NCBI GenBank assembly: GCA_000711775.1
Contig: ARYC01000783.1
Coordinates: 1 to 64,000 of the forward strand
Source: Oxytricha trifallax
Lineage: Eukaryota > Ciliophora > Spirotrichea > Sporadotrichida > Oxytrichidae
Length of the DNA stretch: 64,000 bases
Reading direction: 5' to 3'
This document shows positions 56,501-62,200 of this stretch, in pieces. Numbering within the stretch: the first letter of the stretch is position 1; each line of letters opens with the position of its first letter. The position numbers were made by a program, and so were the translations under genes. A model generated the notes under the pieces. The model was not told the DNA's origin. It was given only the letters and a program-made list of their open reading frames with translations, and made no database searches.

Positions 56501-59248
56501 GAGTAGCATTCTAACAAGCCCAAGCTCTATCTTAAGTATGATATGATAGATATAAAATATTTCTGCTCTTATTGCAATAAGCAATACAATCATTCAAGGG
56601 ATTTAAAAGTTCACCTCTAAACATCATGGCAAGAAGTTTGATGTAATAGATCCTGAGACTATTGAGGTCTTTCTTCAAAATGAAATATAAGAGACCCTTT
56701 AGAAACTTTTGAACATAGAGTTAAGAAAGAAAATAAGCTTATTAAAAGCATTGAGAAACATCGCTGCTTCTAAGATTGTGAAAATCATACTAAGATAAAA
56801 GTACTAATGCTTTCCATTCACTTATTTCCAGACCAGTTAAAGTTTTGCTTCAAGTGCTTTTGAGTTCTCTTCACTTAAAGTTTCTTTAGCTGTTTCAACG
56901 TAGATTGTGAAAATCCATATAGAATTAGGCTTATTCTATCTGAGTTTAGAACATTGTTCAAATATATCATTGTCGACTTTTTTTTCGTCCACAAAAACTG
57001 GTTTTAAGATTGACTTTTTGGAACCCCAATATTCTAGATAGACTTTGGCTTAATACTATGAGAAATTTTTGCTTCATAATTTTATGAGGAATCACAAGGA
57101 ATAGAGTCTCAAGCAAAGCATTTTGTAAAGAAATTTTTATCCGGCTTCTAAACGAATGATTATAAATATAATTACCTTTAAAGAATGTAAGGAAACTTAT
57201 CAAATTCTTGAAGACATGCTTGAGAAAAAATTCATAACTGATAAGTTGTTCGTATACAAGATTTATCAATTCAACTACCTTAAATGCGATGACAAGTATC
57301 AAATGGAATTTGTTAATGAGTACTAAGCTCTTGCTAAAGCAAGGGATAGACTGTGCAGATTTATAATTAAGCTCGATGCAATTCAGCTTGCTCAAGATCA
57401 TGTTACTTTTCGTCTCCCTCTATGCTAAATGACTTTAAGAGACTACATATAAGATTAAAGGATTCCAAAGTAGCTACCCCTTATTCTTACAAATGTTTGC
57501 AAAGGCATTGAAGAGCTGCACACTTTAGGGTATGTCCATAGAGACTTGAAGCCTGAGAATATTATGCTTGACTTTTCACCTCTCAGAGTAGTAATAATAG
57601 ATTTAATAGATCATAGAAAGAGTTGAAGCTTCAGGACTTGGCAACGTTAATGGTACTCCTGGATACTTTCCAGAAGAGAGGACTGGAGAGATGGTGATAT
57701 TAAGTAGGATTTATGGGCTCTAGCAGCAATTATTGCTGAATGCGATATGTAAAGAAATGATTACTAAAGCTGTAAGAGAGAGAGAAAGATTCAAAGCAGA
57801 GAATACAGCAATATCTAGACTAGAATTATATAAAAGGTAAAATTATAGAAATGGCTGAGTAAATAATCTATAAGAAAAACTACAATAGACTAAATTGTGA
57901 ATTGGATAGGAGAAATAAAATTAGAAAGTTACCACATGATGCTAAAGACATTTTGAGTGAATAATAAAAAATAAAACACTTCTAATAAACTCTAATTTAA
58001 ATCCTAAACCCCTACATAAACCCTATTAAAAATGCAACTTTTTATACTATTTGTATACCACAGAATGCGACCCTGATAAAGTATATATTAATTGCCAACT
58101 TTTATAAATAGAAAGCTCAATTATACTACTGAGGGATTTTGGGTTTTAATTCTTTAGGTTCAATATTGAATACAAAATCGTCTTGAATATAAAAAGATCT
58201 ATCAGATAATACTCTTAGGTTGCTTCCTTCTTTATAACTGTCGTGAACCACATCGAAGAAATAGTCTTCAGCTAAAAAGAAATCATTTAAGAATGGCTTC
58301 ATTTCTTTTAATTTCTTTTCTTATTGAGTAAAAATATAAATATTTGCAAGAAATTAGGAAATAAATCAAGAATAATTGATAGTATCATGTAATTAATTTC
58401 TAAATAAATATAAAAATCATTATAATTTTCCTGATTTAAACCACACTTCAACCTAGATCTATATGCAGTTTGGGATAGAGTGAGGGAGAGTGTTATTTTA
58501 ATTAAATATTTACATCAACTTTATAATTAACATTCATTTAATTAGAGATTACATTTGATTTTTTTATAAAGAAATAGTTTTTTAAATGTTACTATATTAT
58601 AACTTACTAAATTAAAATGTTCAATAGTCAATCATTAGATAAGCGTGATATATAATAAACTAATTAATTTTATAATTTTATCATAAACTTAATGTAATCA
58701 CTAATTAAATAAATGTTAATTATAAAGTTGATGTAAATATTTAATTAAAATAACACTCTCCCTCACTCTATCCCAAACTGCATATAGATCTAGGTTGAAG
58801 TGTGGTTTAAATCAGGAAAATTATAATGATTTTTATATTTATTTAGAAATTAATTACATGATACTATCAATTATTCTTGATTTATTTCCTAATTTCTTGC
58901 AAATATTTATATTTTTACTTATTCTTCAAAAGTAATCTTTTTTTCCTCAAAATATTCTTCACCGAATTCATAAGAGTTATTTATATTGTCTTGATCTTTC
59001 ATTTTACTAATAGAACTATGAAGTGGTTGGACTATTTAATTTTATTCAATGTGATGAGAAGATGATGATGGGGGACCTTGGACATTCAAAAGTGGCTCAA
59101 TGTCTAAGTGAGATCTTTAGCTTGAGTTCACATCAACAGATGGAGACTGAGATAGGGGAATAACTTGTGCTTCCTAAAGAGGTATAGTTATGTTGTCGGA
59201 CAACCCAATCCACTAATCCTGAGAATTTTGAGTTTGGGGGGTTTACAT
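22914..59248 (-). CDS. gene X2: propeller-like N-terminus plus six-TM TRP/polycystin-like cation channel, in about 14 germline segments
   Basis: The gene starts at ATG 59248 (MQTPQTQNSQ) and ends at TGA 22914-22916. Its order is fixed by homology to X1 and by frame continuity. The product has a Gln/Ser-rich disordered N-terminus, a long beta-rich region with repeated blade-like motifs, then a channel domain with S1 (FINQFYLYLVFLLSYVIDLYF), S3 and S4 segments, S4-S5/S5 (MDLRFFIMLYAFVVIVYGLI), a pore-loop region (FGYFIMAFRASTGDF), S6 (FLNIVLLNFIIAVISESYE) and a coiled-coil tail. TRP and polycystin channels conduct cations across plasma or ciliary membranes; that role is inferred. No TGA was seen in the segments read, but one-base frame discrepancies remain at the TBE C junction and near 29.5 kb. 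Inserts are TBE C, D and G, FB4, FB8, FB9, FB14 and IESs. Confidence 0.85.
23690..24732 (+). pseudogene. TBE C transposase, frameshifted and with catalytic Glu changed to Gln
   Basis: Homologous to the TBE A transposase. HADEAVFTF and FVDNLSVHK are present, but the final motif reads YSPQINQIQ because the Glu codon is TAG, a Gln codon in this genetic code. The C-terminal half is open from about 24055 to TGA 24730-24732. Upstream of a run of A at about 24050 the product continues in another frame (FHRQFSELKISALSIAKIY). The enzyme is predicted inactive. Confidence 0.85.
24745..25521 (-). pseudogene. TBE C 22-kDa ORF
   Basis: Same organisation as in TBE A, with the 36-nt intron (about 25358-25393, GTAAGGAATTC to GATTATGTAG) between VQQ and GLFLS. 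One T is missing in exon 1 compared with TBE A and the frame is broken there. The basic C-terminal region is recognisable. Product function unknown. Confidence 0.7.
25932..27372 (+). pseudogene. TBE C zinc-finger/kinase ORF, broken
   Basis: ATG at 25932 (ATGAGCGCTAAAATAAA). C2H2 fingers occur at about 26190 (FCEKCERDFTHKSSWHRH) and 26310 (CFVCQKQYSHTKDLKKH). The kinase HRDLKPEN motif at about 26940 is followed by frame changes, so DFN and the PERED region are in different frames. The end is at TGA 27370-27372. Shares several defects with TBE D, so part of the decay predates their separation. Confidence 0.8.
27491..27606 (-). CDS. X2 segment: S4-S5 linker and S5
   Basis: Encodes MLKAVFMDLRFFIMLYAFVV and the rest of S5. 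It is bounded by TBE C on one side and by the pointer-like repeat TAACAT (27601-27606) on the other. Joining at TAACAT to 28239 gives in-frame VSMLKAVF. At the TBE C side, joining with a single AAT leaves the frame off by one base. Confidence 0.8.
27605..27882 (+). CDS. GC-rich open frame inside an X2 IES
   Basis: The frame is open from at least 27605 to TGA 27880-27882 with a natural amino-acid mix (for example FHYPEFELVKALGFYEIFQD and VRQGIGDHANKNVDHLSSQV). There is no ATG at its start. Composition differs sharply from the IES around it. It could be a misplaced MDS of another gene, a captured gene fragment, or germline-limited coding sequence. No family recognised. Confidence 0.4.
27607..28239. 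other. IES in X2 bounded by TAACAT repeats
   Basis: TAACAT occurs at 27601-27606 and 28234-28239. Removing the 633 bp that includes one copy joins S4 to S5 in frame. Unusually for an IES, its left half is GC-rich and contains a clean open frame on the plus strand (next entry). Confidence 0.8.
28240..29056 (-). CDS. X2 segment: pre-channel region and S1-S4
   Basis: About 270 codons are open on the minus strand. They encode a soluble region (CYMLEKKINLKEYFESQLAY), a pre-S1 amphipathic stretch (IQTILDFKWERYAKKF), S1, S2 (CVSYLVLQEYYELLM), S3 (VDQALALLYFAIVIID) and S4 (MLILIFIKLCEVLRVFQGF). The downstream edge is the TAACAT repeat and the upstream edge the 12-bp repeat bordering FB4. Confidence 0.85.
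29057..29454. mobile_element. FB4, foldback insert with 12-bp flanking repeat
   Basis: TTAAATTTAATG occurs at 29045-29056 and 29455-29466. Between the repeats, the inverted ends read AATAGTCCCCAGAAAGGGG and CCATCCTAAGGACTATT. The rest is AT-rich and non-coding. It separates two X2 coding blocks. Confidence 0.65.
29467..29640 (-). CDS. X2 short segment with blade-like sequence
   Basis: The minus-strand frame reads KIKVITLNASKGYSK and HKYVLLIQTKEQSQIFVFKI, similar in style to the other propeller blocks. Its frame differs by one base from the next segment after removal of FB4, so a small intron, an indel or a misplaced border is likely. Confidence 0.55.
29641..29906. other. AT-rich IES DNA
   Basis: No coding. 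It leads into MITE3; the AAT target is at 29904-29906. Confidence 0.4.
29907..30451. mobile_element. MITE3, foldback element with nested hairpins
   Basis: 545 bp of the MITE1/2 family: ends TAGTTAAAATAACAT, flanked by AAT (29904-29906 and 30452-30454), hairpins at 29996-30035 and 30323-30362, centre GTTGCTTAGTATAGCAAC. Both arms carry mirrored T/C changes in the hairpin stem. Confidence 0.9.
30467..30703 (+). CDS. GC-rich open frame inside an X2 IES
   Basis: A GC-rich island immediately right of MITE3. One frame runs to TGA at about 30701-30703 with a natural composition (PFFHAIYPDFQIGSYVCCHF, then AKEEYPELFTRYRHYRTLGY). An overlapping frame is also open. There is no clear start. Like the frame at 27605-27882 it looks like a displaced coding fragment. 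No family recognised. Confidence 0.4.
   Translation, partial: SSRSPFRKKSGVVTTKIDRNPKTYPFFHAIYPDFQIGSYVCCHFNFIPAKEEYPELFTRYRHYRTLGYSVLFTRHKYQ
30790..31460 (-). CDS. X2 segment after the propeller region
   Basis: The minus-strand frame stays open from about 31455 down to at least 30850: SDCYDYIIFDLDHFNFIGSF, LKLHVKIDVDLNKYEYYLNS, YNQGLYSSFLLSQIDRSELV. Many TAA/TAG Gln codons. Upstream the frame hits TGA at about 31460, marking the IES border. No domain name can be given; it is beta-rich and then helical. Confidence 0.75.
31461..31890. other. AT-rich IES between X2 segments
   Basis: No coding sequence recognised. Borders estimated from loss of the X2 frame on both sides. Confidence 0.5.
31891..32156 (-). 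CDS. X2 propeller segment
   Basis: Encodes KKISYDLTQHVKQIDINNII and following residues, aligned with X1 at about 2700-2520. Its upstream neighbour in X1 (3.0-2.7 kb) corresponds to X2 38542-38325, so about 6.2 kb of inserted DNA interrupts a single propeller blade here. Confidence 0.85.
32157..32730. mobile_element. FB5, foldback element
   Basis: The left end CTGGCGGGGCGATAAACATA is mirrored by TATGTTTTTCTACCCCGCAAG at the right. The arms continue as AT-rich inverted sequence. TBE E adjoins its right end. Non-coding. Confidence 0.7.
32734..33896. mobile_element. TBE: TBE E, about 1.2-kb deletion derivative
   Basis: Ends TAAAAACCCAAAACCCC and GGTTTTGGGGTTTTG with duplicated ATT (32731-32733 and 33897-33899). 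The interior keeps only the terminal regions and the non-coding region between the kinase and 22-kDa genes (AATTTGGTGCTATTTTAATG at about 33194). No transposase, kinase or 22-kDa coding remains. A short open frame at 33208-33414 is probably not a gene. Confidence 0.85.
34304..35456. mobile_element. FB6, foldback with GGGGGGAAGTTTCCTGCCCC ends
   Basis: The left end contains the motif GGGGGGAAGTTTCC twice, separated by about 50 bp, plus a third variant; the right end has the inverse (GGGGGCAGGAAACTTCCCCCC). The motif matches FB2. The interior is AT-rich. A minus-strand open frame at 34700-34894 is low-complexity Lys/Asn and not supported. Confidence 0.75.
36037..37599. mobile_element. helicase-encoding element with about 50-bp terminal inverted repeats
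   Basis: The left end AAAGTGGTCT...GCAGGGTTTTTGGTG and right end (reverse complement AAAGTGGTCTAGCGGTCTAG ... GCAGGGTTTTTGGTG) share a terminal repeat that continues through TAAGTAATTAT. The right end carries a short tandem (GGTCTAG C/A) expansion. Flanks are TATA-rich. The 1.56-kb interior is clearly richer in GC than its surroundings and encodes the SF3 helicase on the minus strand. Confidence 0.8.
36190..37480 (-). pseudogene. superfamily-3 helicase (Rep-like) gene, frameshifted
   Basis: Three SF3 motifs occur in the right order and spacing but in different frames. Walker A is GLTNTGKT (36621-36658), a Walker B-like NWDET lies about 64 codons downstream (36451-36465), and motif C is IIITSNTLP (36351-36379). 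SF3 helicases drive rolling-circle or hairpin replication in Rep proteins of CRESS-type and parvo-like replicons. The N-terminal part (about 36830-37480) shows a long frame (FGFSHIEVYTDRYKKQ) but no clear HUH endonuclease motifs. At least three one-base frame changes make this copy inactive unless introns are involved. The viral or transposon origin is inferred from motifs only. Confidence 0.7.
38325..38542 (-). CDS. X2 propeller segment
   Basis: Reads YKAVISETNQFILVTDEKL then VILDLKNLTLIKSQD; the blade matches X1 at about 2950-2740. Its upstream edge is the ATT target of TBE D; joining across D gives FDNEILNIYP in frame. Confidence 0.9.
38661..40091 (-). pseudogene. TBE D zinc-finger/kinase ORF, broken
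   Basis: ATG at 40091 (ATGAGCGCTAAAATAAA). C2H2 fingers match those of TBE C (CERDFTHKS, then a CFECLK-type second finger). The kinase tail (RTDISIVQIQLCLSKINIRS) ends at TGA 38661-38663 and is open over 38661-38945, but the WxxGDI-WALA region is out of frame, as in TBE C. Predicted inactive. Confidence 0.8.
40526..41290 (+). pseudogene. TBE D 22-kDa ORF, broken
   Basis: ATG at 40526 matches TBE C. The intron boundary GTAAGGAATTC to TATGTAG is kept. Small deletions and frame changes lie in exon 2 (about 40700-40860). The basic tail is recognisable near 41150-41270. Confidence 0.7.
41310..42290 (-). pseudogene. TBE D transposase, broken
   Basis: The reverse complement matches the TBE A and C transposases with FVDNLSV and FNAPYSPQF. 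Residues around the final Glu are altered (PQFIEI, one residue short) and several indels break the frame. Predicted inactive. Confidence 0.75.
42421..42545 (-). CDS. X2 propeller segment
   Basis: Reads EFFWCFTFAQQKITFYKLKL through KGTFKPYIIFDN, aligned with X1 EFFWQFFCEGYDIKIKK. Bounded by TBE D and FB7. Confidence 0.85.
42546..43125. mobile_element. FB7, foldback element
   Basis: The arms are inverted copies: TTTTCTGATAGAACTT at left versus the inverse at right, and CCAAATAATCATATATAA inside both. The left edge has CTCCCCCC. It lies between two X2 segments that are adjacent in X1. Confidence 0.75.
43126..43761 (-). CDS. X2 propeller segment
   Basis: Coding on the minus strand aligned with X1 3130-3330 (AFNKLLDLDKATEIIDFKQQ, NYYKLRQ). 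The part near 43126-43560 is more diverged and its exact frame was not traced. The upstream edge is TAAAAGCT, repeated beyond FB8. Confidence 0.65.
44007..44044. repeat. GACGTCATGACGTCCCA tandem repeat
   Basis: Two copies of a roughly 19-bp unit rich in GACGTC form the inner end of the left FB8 arm. Confidence 0.85.
44063..45270. mobile_element. TBE: TBE F, about 1.2-kb deletion derivative
   Basis: Ends CAATACCCCAAAACCCC and a degenerate GTGGTTTGAGGATTATGG, flanked by AAT (44060-44062 and 45271-45273). As in TBE E, only the termini and the kinase/22-kDa intergenic region remain (TAGTGCTAATTTAATGG near 44556). No intact gene. Confidence 0.75.
45299..45395. repeat. TGGGACGTCCTGACG tandem repeat, five units
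   Basis: Five imperfect 19-20-bp units (TGGGACGTCCTGAC...) form the inner end of the right FB8 arm, mirroring 44007-44044. Confidence 0.85.
45635..46612 (-). CDS. X2 propeller segment
   Basis: Minus-strand coding aligned with X1: IEIYPYPSTFIQNVLIQAFG at 46612 downward, KIVEHNTFKEIDFMTNQY, then HSGNLVFTIIYEDTGCYVQ near 45700. An AT-rich, poorly coding patch near 45890-46320 is probably a further IES. The upstream edge is ATCCTC next to FB9. Confidence 0.75.
46613..47325. mobile_element. FB9, foldback with CCCCTACCCCTCCCC ends
   Basis: Starts TGTTCTCACCGACACCCC, ends with its inverse, and is flanked by ATCCTC (46607-46612 and 47326-47331). A unit of about 208 bp occurs twice in tandem on the left (second copy from 46821) and once inverted on the right. 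Removal with one ATCCTC gives in-frame LEEDIEIYP in X2. The two open frames on its minus strand are repeat artefacts. Confidence 0.9.
47326..47745 (-). CDS. X2 segment upstream of the propeller blades
   Basis: Reads NGFLRTRKINENKNERIPIK, SIICDDFFYYIEFQDLMQ, KDEIVKKHGEVFNVVFND and ends LKTLEED. X1 counterpart at 12.5-12.17 kb. No TGA where X1 has one. Confidence 0.85.
48948..49412. mobile_element. FB10, near-perfect palindrome
   Basis: About 465 bp with ends CATTTTATGACGTATTAATC and inverse; inside, GGTCGAAAACGACC forms a small hairpin. Arms match almost base for base around a short centre. Non-coding. Confidence 0.9.
49945..50365. mobile_element. FB11, foldback related to FB10
   Basis: Inverted arms with AAGCTATAGCAACTGATCAT and ATAGTAACTTTTCACATT, which resemble FB10 (AATCTATAGCAACTCAGACA, ATAGTAACATTTTACATT). 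Non-coding. Confidence 0.75.
50905..50983 (-). CDS. X2 short segment
   Basis: Reads WDNEEYFDIDKVRENIELFL, aligned with X1 WDNEDFFDINKV. It joins in frame across TBE G with a single ATT: EPKEWDNEE. Confidence 0.9.
51129..54200 (+). pseudogene. TBE G transposase, split and truncated
   Basis: The first codons (ATGAGGTTAGGGGTTTG, compare TBE A ATGCGAGGTTTGGGGTC) lie at 51129-51187. The gene resumes at about 53322. HADEAVYTLN, LFVDNLSVHE and NGVQLY (Glu replaced by Gln, codon TAA) are visible, so the catalytic triad is broken. The 3' end is deleted shortly after VDFIKR. Inactive. Confidence 0.8.
51188..53321. mobile_element. insert in TBE G containing foldback FB12
   Basis: FB12 (about 51660-53080) has ends ACCCTCCCCCCCTTTATAAT and inverse, with arms including GTCGA and AATCTTCACTAC sequence of several hundred base pairs. 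Outside it are palindromes of the form AAGCTTCAACCTT...AAGGTTGAAGC near 51290-51350 and 53115-53150. No gene; the frame at 52459-52680 is low-complexity Asn/Leu/Ile. Confidence 0.75.
54240..55050 (-). pseudogene. TBE G 22-kDa ORF, broken
   Basis: Reverse complement matches TBE A, with the 36-nt intron GTAAGTTTTCATC to TTATAG at about 54908-54943. Indels interrupt exon 2. The basic tail near 54260-54400 is recognisable (ETKKMNIDAKVGAKRRKWA-like). Confidence 0.7.
55434..56046. mobile_element. FB13, foldback with GGGGAAGCATCCTCCCCCC ends
   Basis: Starts TTGGCTTTGGGGAAGC and ends with its inverse. Arms of about 250 bp are nearly identical. Inserted in TBE G between the 22-kDa and kinase genes. 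Confidence 0.9.
56190..57963 (+). pseudogene. TBE G zinc-finger/kinase ORF, start lost and frames broken
   Basis: The aligned start reads ACG AGC GGC AAC at 56190 instead of ATG. Fingers occur at about 56448 (CEECERNFTYESALKRH) and 56565 (CSYCNKQYNHSRDLKVH). HRDLKPENIMLDFSPLRVVI is present at about 57540, then frame changes. A minus-strand open frame at 56967-57401 is its antisense shadow. Confidence 0.8.
58149..58325 (-). CDS. X2 N-terminal region segment
   Basis: Encodes the block matching X1 MKPFLDDFLQAEDYFSDVVP and FRVFPSRLYI up to EPKE at TBE G. The upstream edge is CTTATT (58320-58325), repeated beyond FB14. Confidence 0.85.
58326..58917. mobile_element. FB14, foldback insert in X2
   Basis: Arms GAGTAAAAATATAAATATTT and inverse, with a CTCCCTCACTCTATCCC inner motif; bounded by CTTATT at 58320-58325 and 58918-58923. 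X1 shows the empty site (TTTTCTTATTCTTCAAAAG). The open frame at 58877-59065 crosses the border and is not a gene. Confidence 0.9.
58918..59248 (-). CDS. X2 first segment with start codon
   Basis: ATG at 59248 starts MQTPQTQNSQD. The segment is Gln/Ser/Pro-rich (LSDNITIPLQEAQVIPLSQ, HLDIEPLLNVQGPPSSSS). Start chosen by conservation with X1 and the drop of homology-based coding upstream. Confidence 0.85.
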
Positions 59249-59299
59249 TGTTTCAAAGCAAATAGGATATGTGACTAGATAGACTAGAAATTTTAAATA

Positions 59300-62200
59300 T
59301 TAAATAAAATTTAAGTTTGAAAATGACTCATAAAATGATTTCAATTAAAATTTATTTAGGAAACAATGGAATTCGAAAAAAAATATTTATAACTACTTTA
59401 CATATCTGATGTCATCTAATAATTATCATAAAGTATTAATGAGATTTATAGCAATAATCTTTTTAATAAATTTCTCAATTAATTATTTTATCAATAATAA
59501 TATTAATAAGCTACCTGGGATTTAATGAAAACTATTTTTACTATTTCAGTTTAATTTAGAGAAATATAGTCTTTGAAAACAAAGAAGATTTATTGTCTTA
59601 ATTCTTGAGGTTAATCTGAAAGTACATTTGACAATAAATCTCATAGTTATAAGATAATTTATTTGATATTTTATTTTACTATGACAACTTTGTTCTATAT
59701 GTGATGATTCATTGTTTGTTATTTCAGTAAAGCCTAGAGTTTATAGTTATAATTTTGATAATTTTGATTGATATTATTATAATTATAACAATTATAATTT
59801 TGATACTCCTCTTCCCCATAGTAGTCGCTGTCATCGTTATCATCCCTTTAGATATTGCTCAAGTATTATCTATCGTATTGGGTAAAAATATTTTAAGTTT
59901 TGCGGTTTTATAATAATTATTACAGGCATTCAGTAAAAATAAGATAAAAATTCGAGATATGCAAATACTTAGAGCCAAATTTTTAGAAACTGTGATTTAA
60001 AATTTAAAAGTTGGATCTTATTATTATTAATATTATTTTTAAAATTTCAAGGAAATGTAATAGTTTGGCATGTGTTTGCTTATATCAAAGTAGAGACCGT
60101 TCCTGGTTGAGTTCTCTCTCTCCTAGTACTACTACTTCCAGAATGCTCAAACTGCAACTAATTTTCGCACCGCAATGATGGTGATAGCTGGGTTACAGAG
60201 TTGGTGGTTTTTCTTGGCAGAGTGGCATATTTGCACAAGGGCCCGAGAAGGGGAATTTAAAATTGACGATATCGTCCTCTCAAGGTGAATTGAGCGTGTA
60301 AGGCACTCTTAGCAGGAAGGGTAAAATAAATAGCATTTTGGGTTTAAAAGTAGTTGAGGAAACAAATGAGAACAGAATTGTTGTATTAGATGAGTAACAA
60401 GATGTGAGAGCAATTTTCTCTGTATACCCATTCTCCAACAGAACAATCACCACTATCATTGAAACTACTAACCCAGATACCAATGAAACCCCTACAACTA
60501 CTATTAACAACACCAAGGCCGACATGATCGTATCATTTGTCAGAACAGTGAACACCAATGACTCCACAGATTTTACCCTCGGTCAAACTATCGTCGATGC
60601 ATACTGGGTATTTGGTCCAATCGCAGGAAATGAGTTGAACATCACGTAGCCCTGTTTATGCAGTTATTGGCTTGAAGCTAAATTCTAGGTGTTGCTACCA
60701 TGACAGTAGATTCAGTTCTTAAGAAGCTTTGATTAATCAAGTCTGTCTCCGATGTTGTGATATTTATTTGAGAATGCAATACCCCTGGTGACTGGCTTGA
60801 AATACTACCACTACGAATGGCAAAGATAAGGCACTAGCTTTACTCCATATTATGCAATATGAATTCAAGCATCGTTAAGTTATCTGTCTTGCAAGCTAAA
60901 TCTCTAATTCTCGTAATAATTTTAAATAAATCATTCTTTTATTATTTACATAATCGAATGGGCGGAAGTAGTAAAAATTATGTTTTTATCACTTGCGCCA
61001 ACAATATATAAAAATTAATATAAATTAAAATTTAACATAATTTTACTATTTATTCTGTTTATTTTTAAAAATATTATTTTTTTTTTAATTTTAATTTTTA
61101 TATTATTTATCTTTTATAAAAGTTTGTATTTAATTATTTATTAAGCAATTAATTATACCGATTATTATTTTTTTTTCAATCTCTTTATTTCTTTATCACC
61201 ATGATAATTTCATTTCTCTTTTCCAAGGTTATTCTTTTTTCCCATTTTTATTATATTAATAATTAATAATTATTTTTTTAATTGTTCTAATTTAAAATTC
61301 ATTCTATAAATCTTACTTTTTGGTTAAAATGAAAGCTTATTTATTTATTGTTTTATATTATAGTGAAATAATCTGTTTTATATTTTGAAAATCTTCATAT
61401 TTAAAGATTTGTTTCTTCTATTACTAATTTTTTTTATAAATTTCTCTTATATAAAATGAGGAATAAATTAAACATCATTTTGATTAAAAACAAACTGTAT
61501 TTTTATTTCTTGAAATAAACAAATATATTAAGAATTATAAATTAACAATTTTAATAAATCTAATTAGTTTAAGCAGAAAAAATCTCAATAAAAGATTACG
61601 TAATTTTAATTTTTTAAGTTCAAGAATTTCAGATATTATTTTAATTCTTCGTAAAGAATTAAAAGTTTAAGATACTTAGAGAGAACTAAATTTTAAGAAA
61701 AAAATATTCTCAGGAGAAATAAATTTTTTCTTACACTATTAATTAAATTTAAATTTCTTTTTATAAATAGTAAAATTATGTTAAAATTTAATTTATATTA
61801 ATTTTTATATATTGTTGGCGCAAGTGATAAAAACATAATTTTTACTACTTCCGCCCATTCGATTATGTAAATAATAAAAGAATGATTTATTTAAAATTAT
61901 TACGAGAATTAGAGATTTAGCTTGCAAGACAGATAACTTAACGATGCTTGAATTCATATTGCATAATATGGAGTAAAGCTAGTGCCTTATCTTTGCCATT
62001 CGTAGTGGTAGTATTTCAAGCCAGTCACCAGGGGTATTGCATTCTCAAATAAATATCACAACATCGGAGACAGACTTGATTAATCAAAGCTTCTTAAGAA
62101 CTGAATCTACTGTCATGGTAGCAACACCTAGAATTTAGCTTCAAGCCAATAACTGCATAAACAGGGCTACGTGATGTTCAACTCATTTCCTGCGATTGGA

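Larger units (their letters stand above)
50984..58148. mobile_element. TBE: TBE G, TBE A-like, with two nested inserts
   Basis: Starts CAAAACCCCAAAACTC, ends GGGATTTTGGGTTTT plus a mutated last base, flanked by ATT (50981-50983 and 58149-58151). Order is transposase (plus), 22-kDa (minus), kinase (plus). The transposase is split by 2.1 kb at about 51188-53321 and FB13 lies upstream of the kinase gene. Without these inserts the element is about 4.4 kb. Confidence 0.92.

Noticed and set aside
56967..57401. 144-aa minus-strand ORF as a gene
   Set aside because: It is the antisense of the TBE G kinase gene, whose finger and kinase motifs are on the plus strand.
60280..60567. 95-aa hydrophobic minus-strand ORF, also at 62249-62536, as a membrane protein
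   Set aside because: Exact antisense of the palindrome gene; the plus-strand product (left arm) has better composition and uses Gln TAA/TAG codons.
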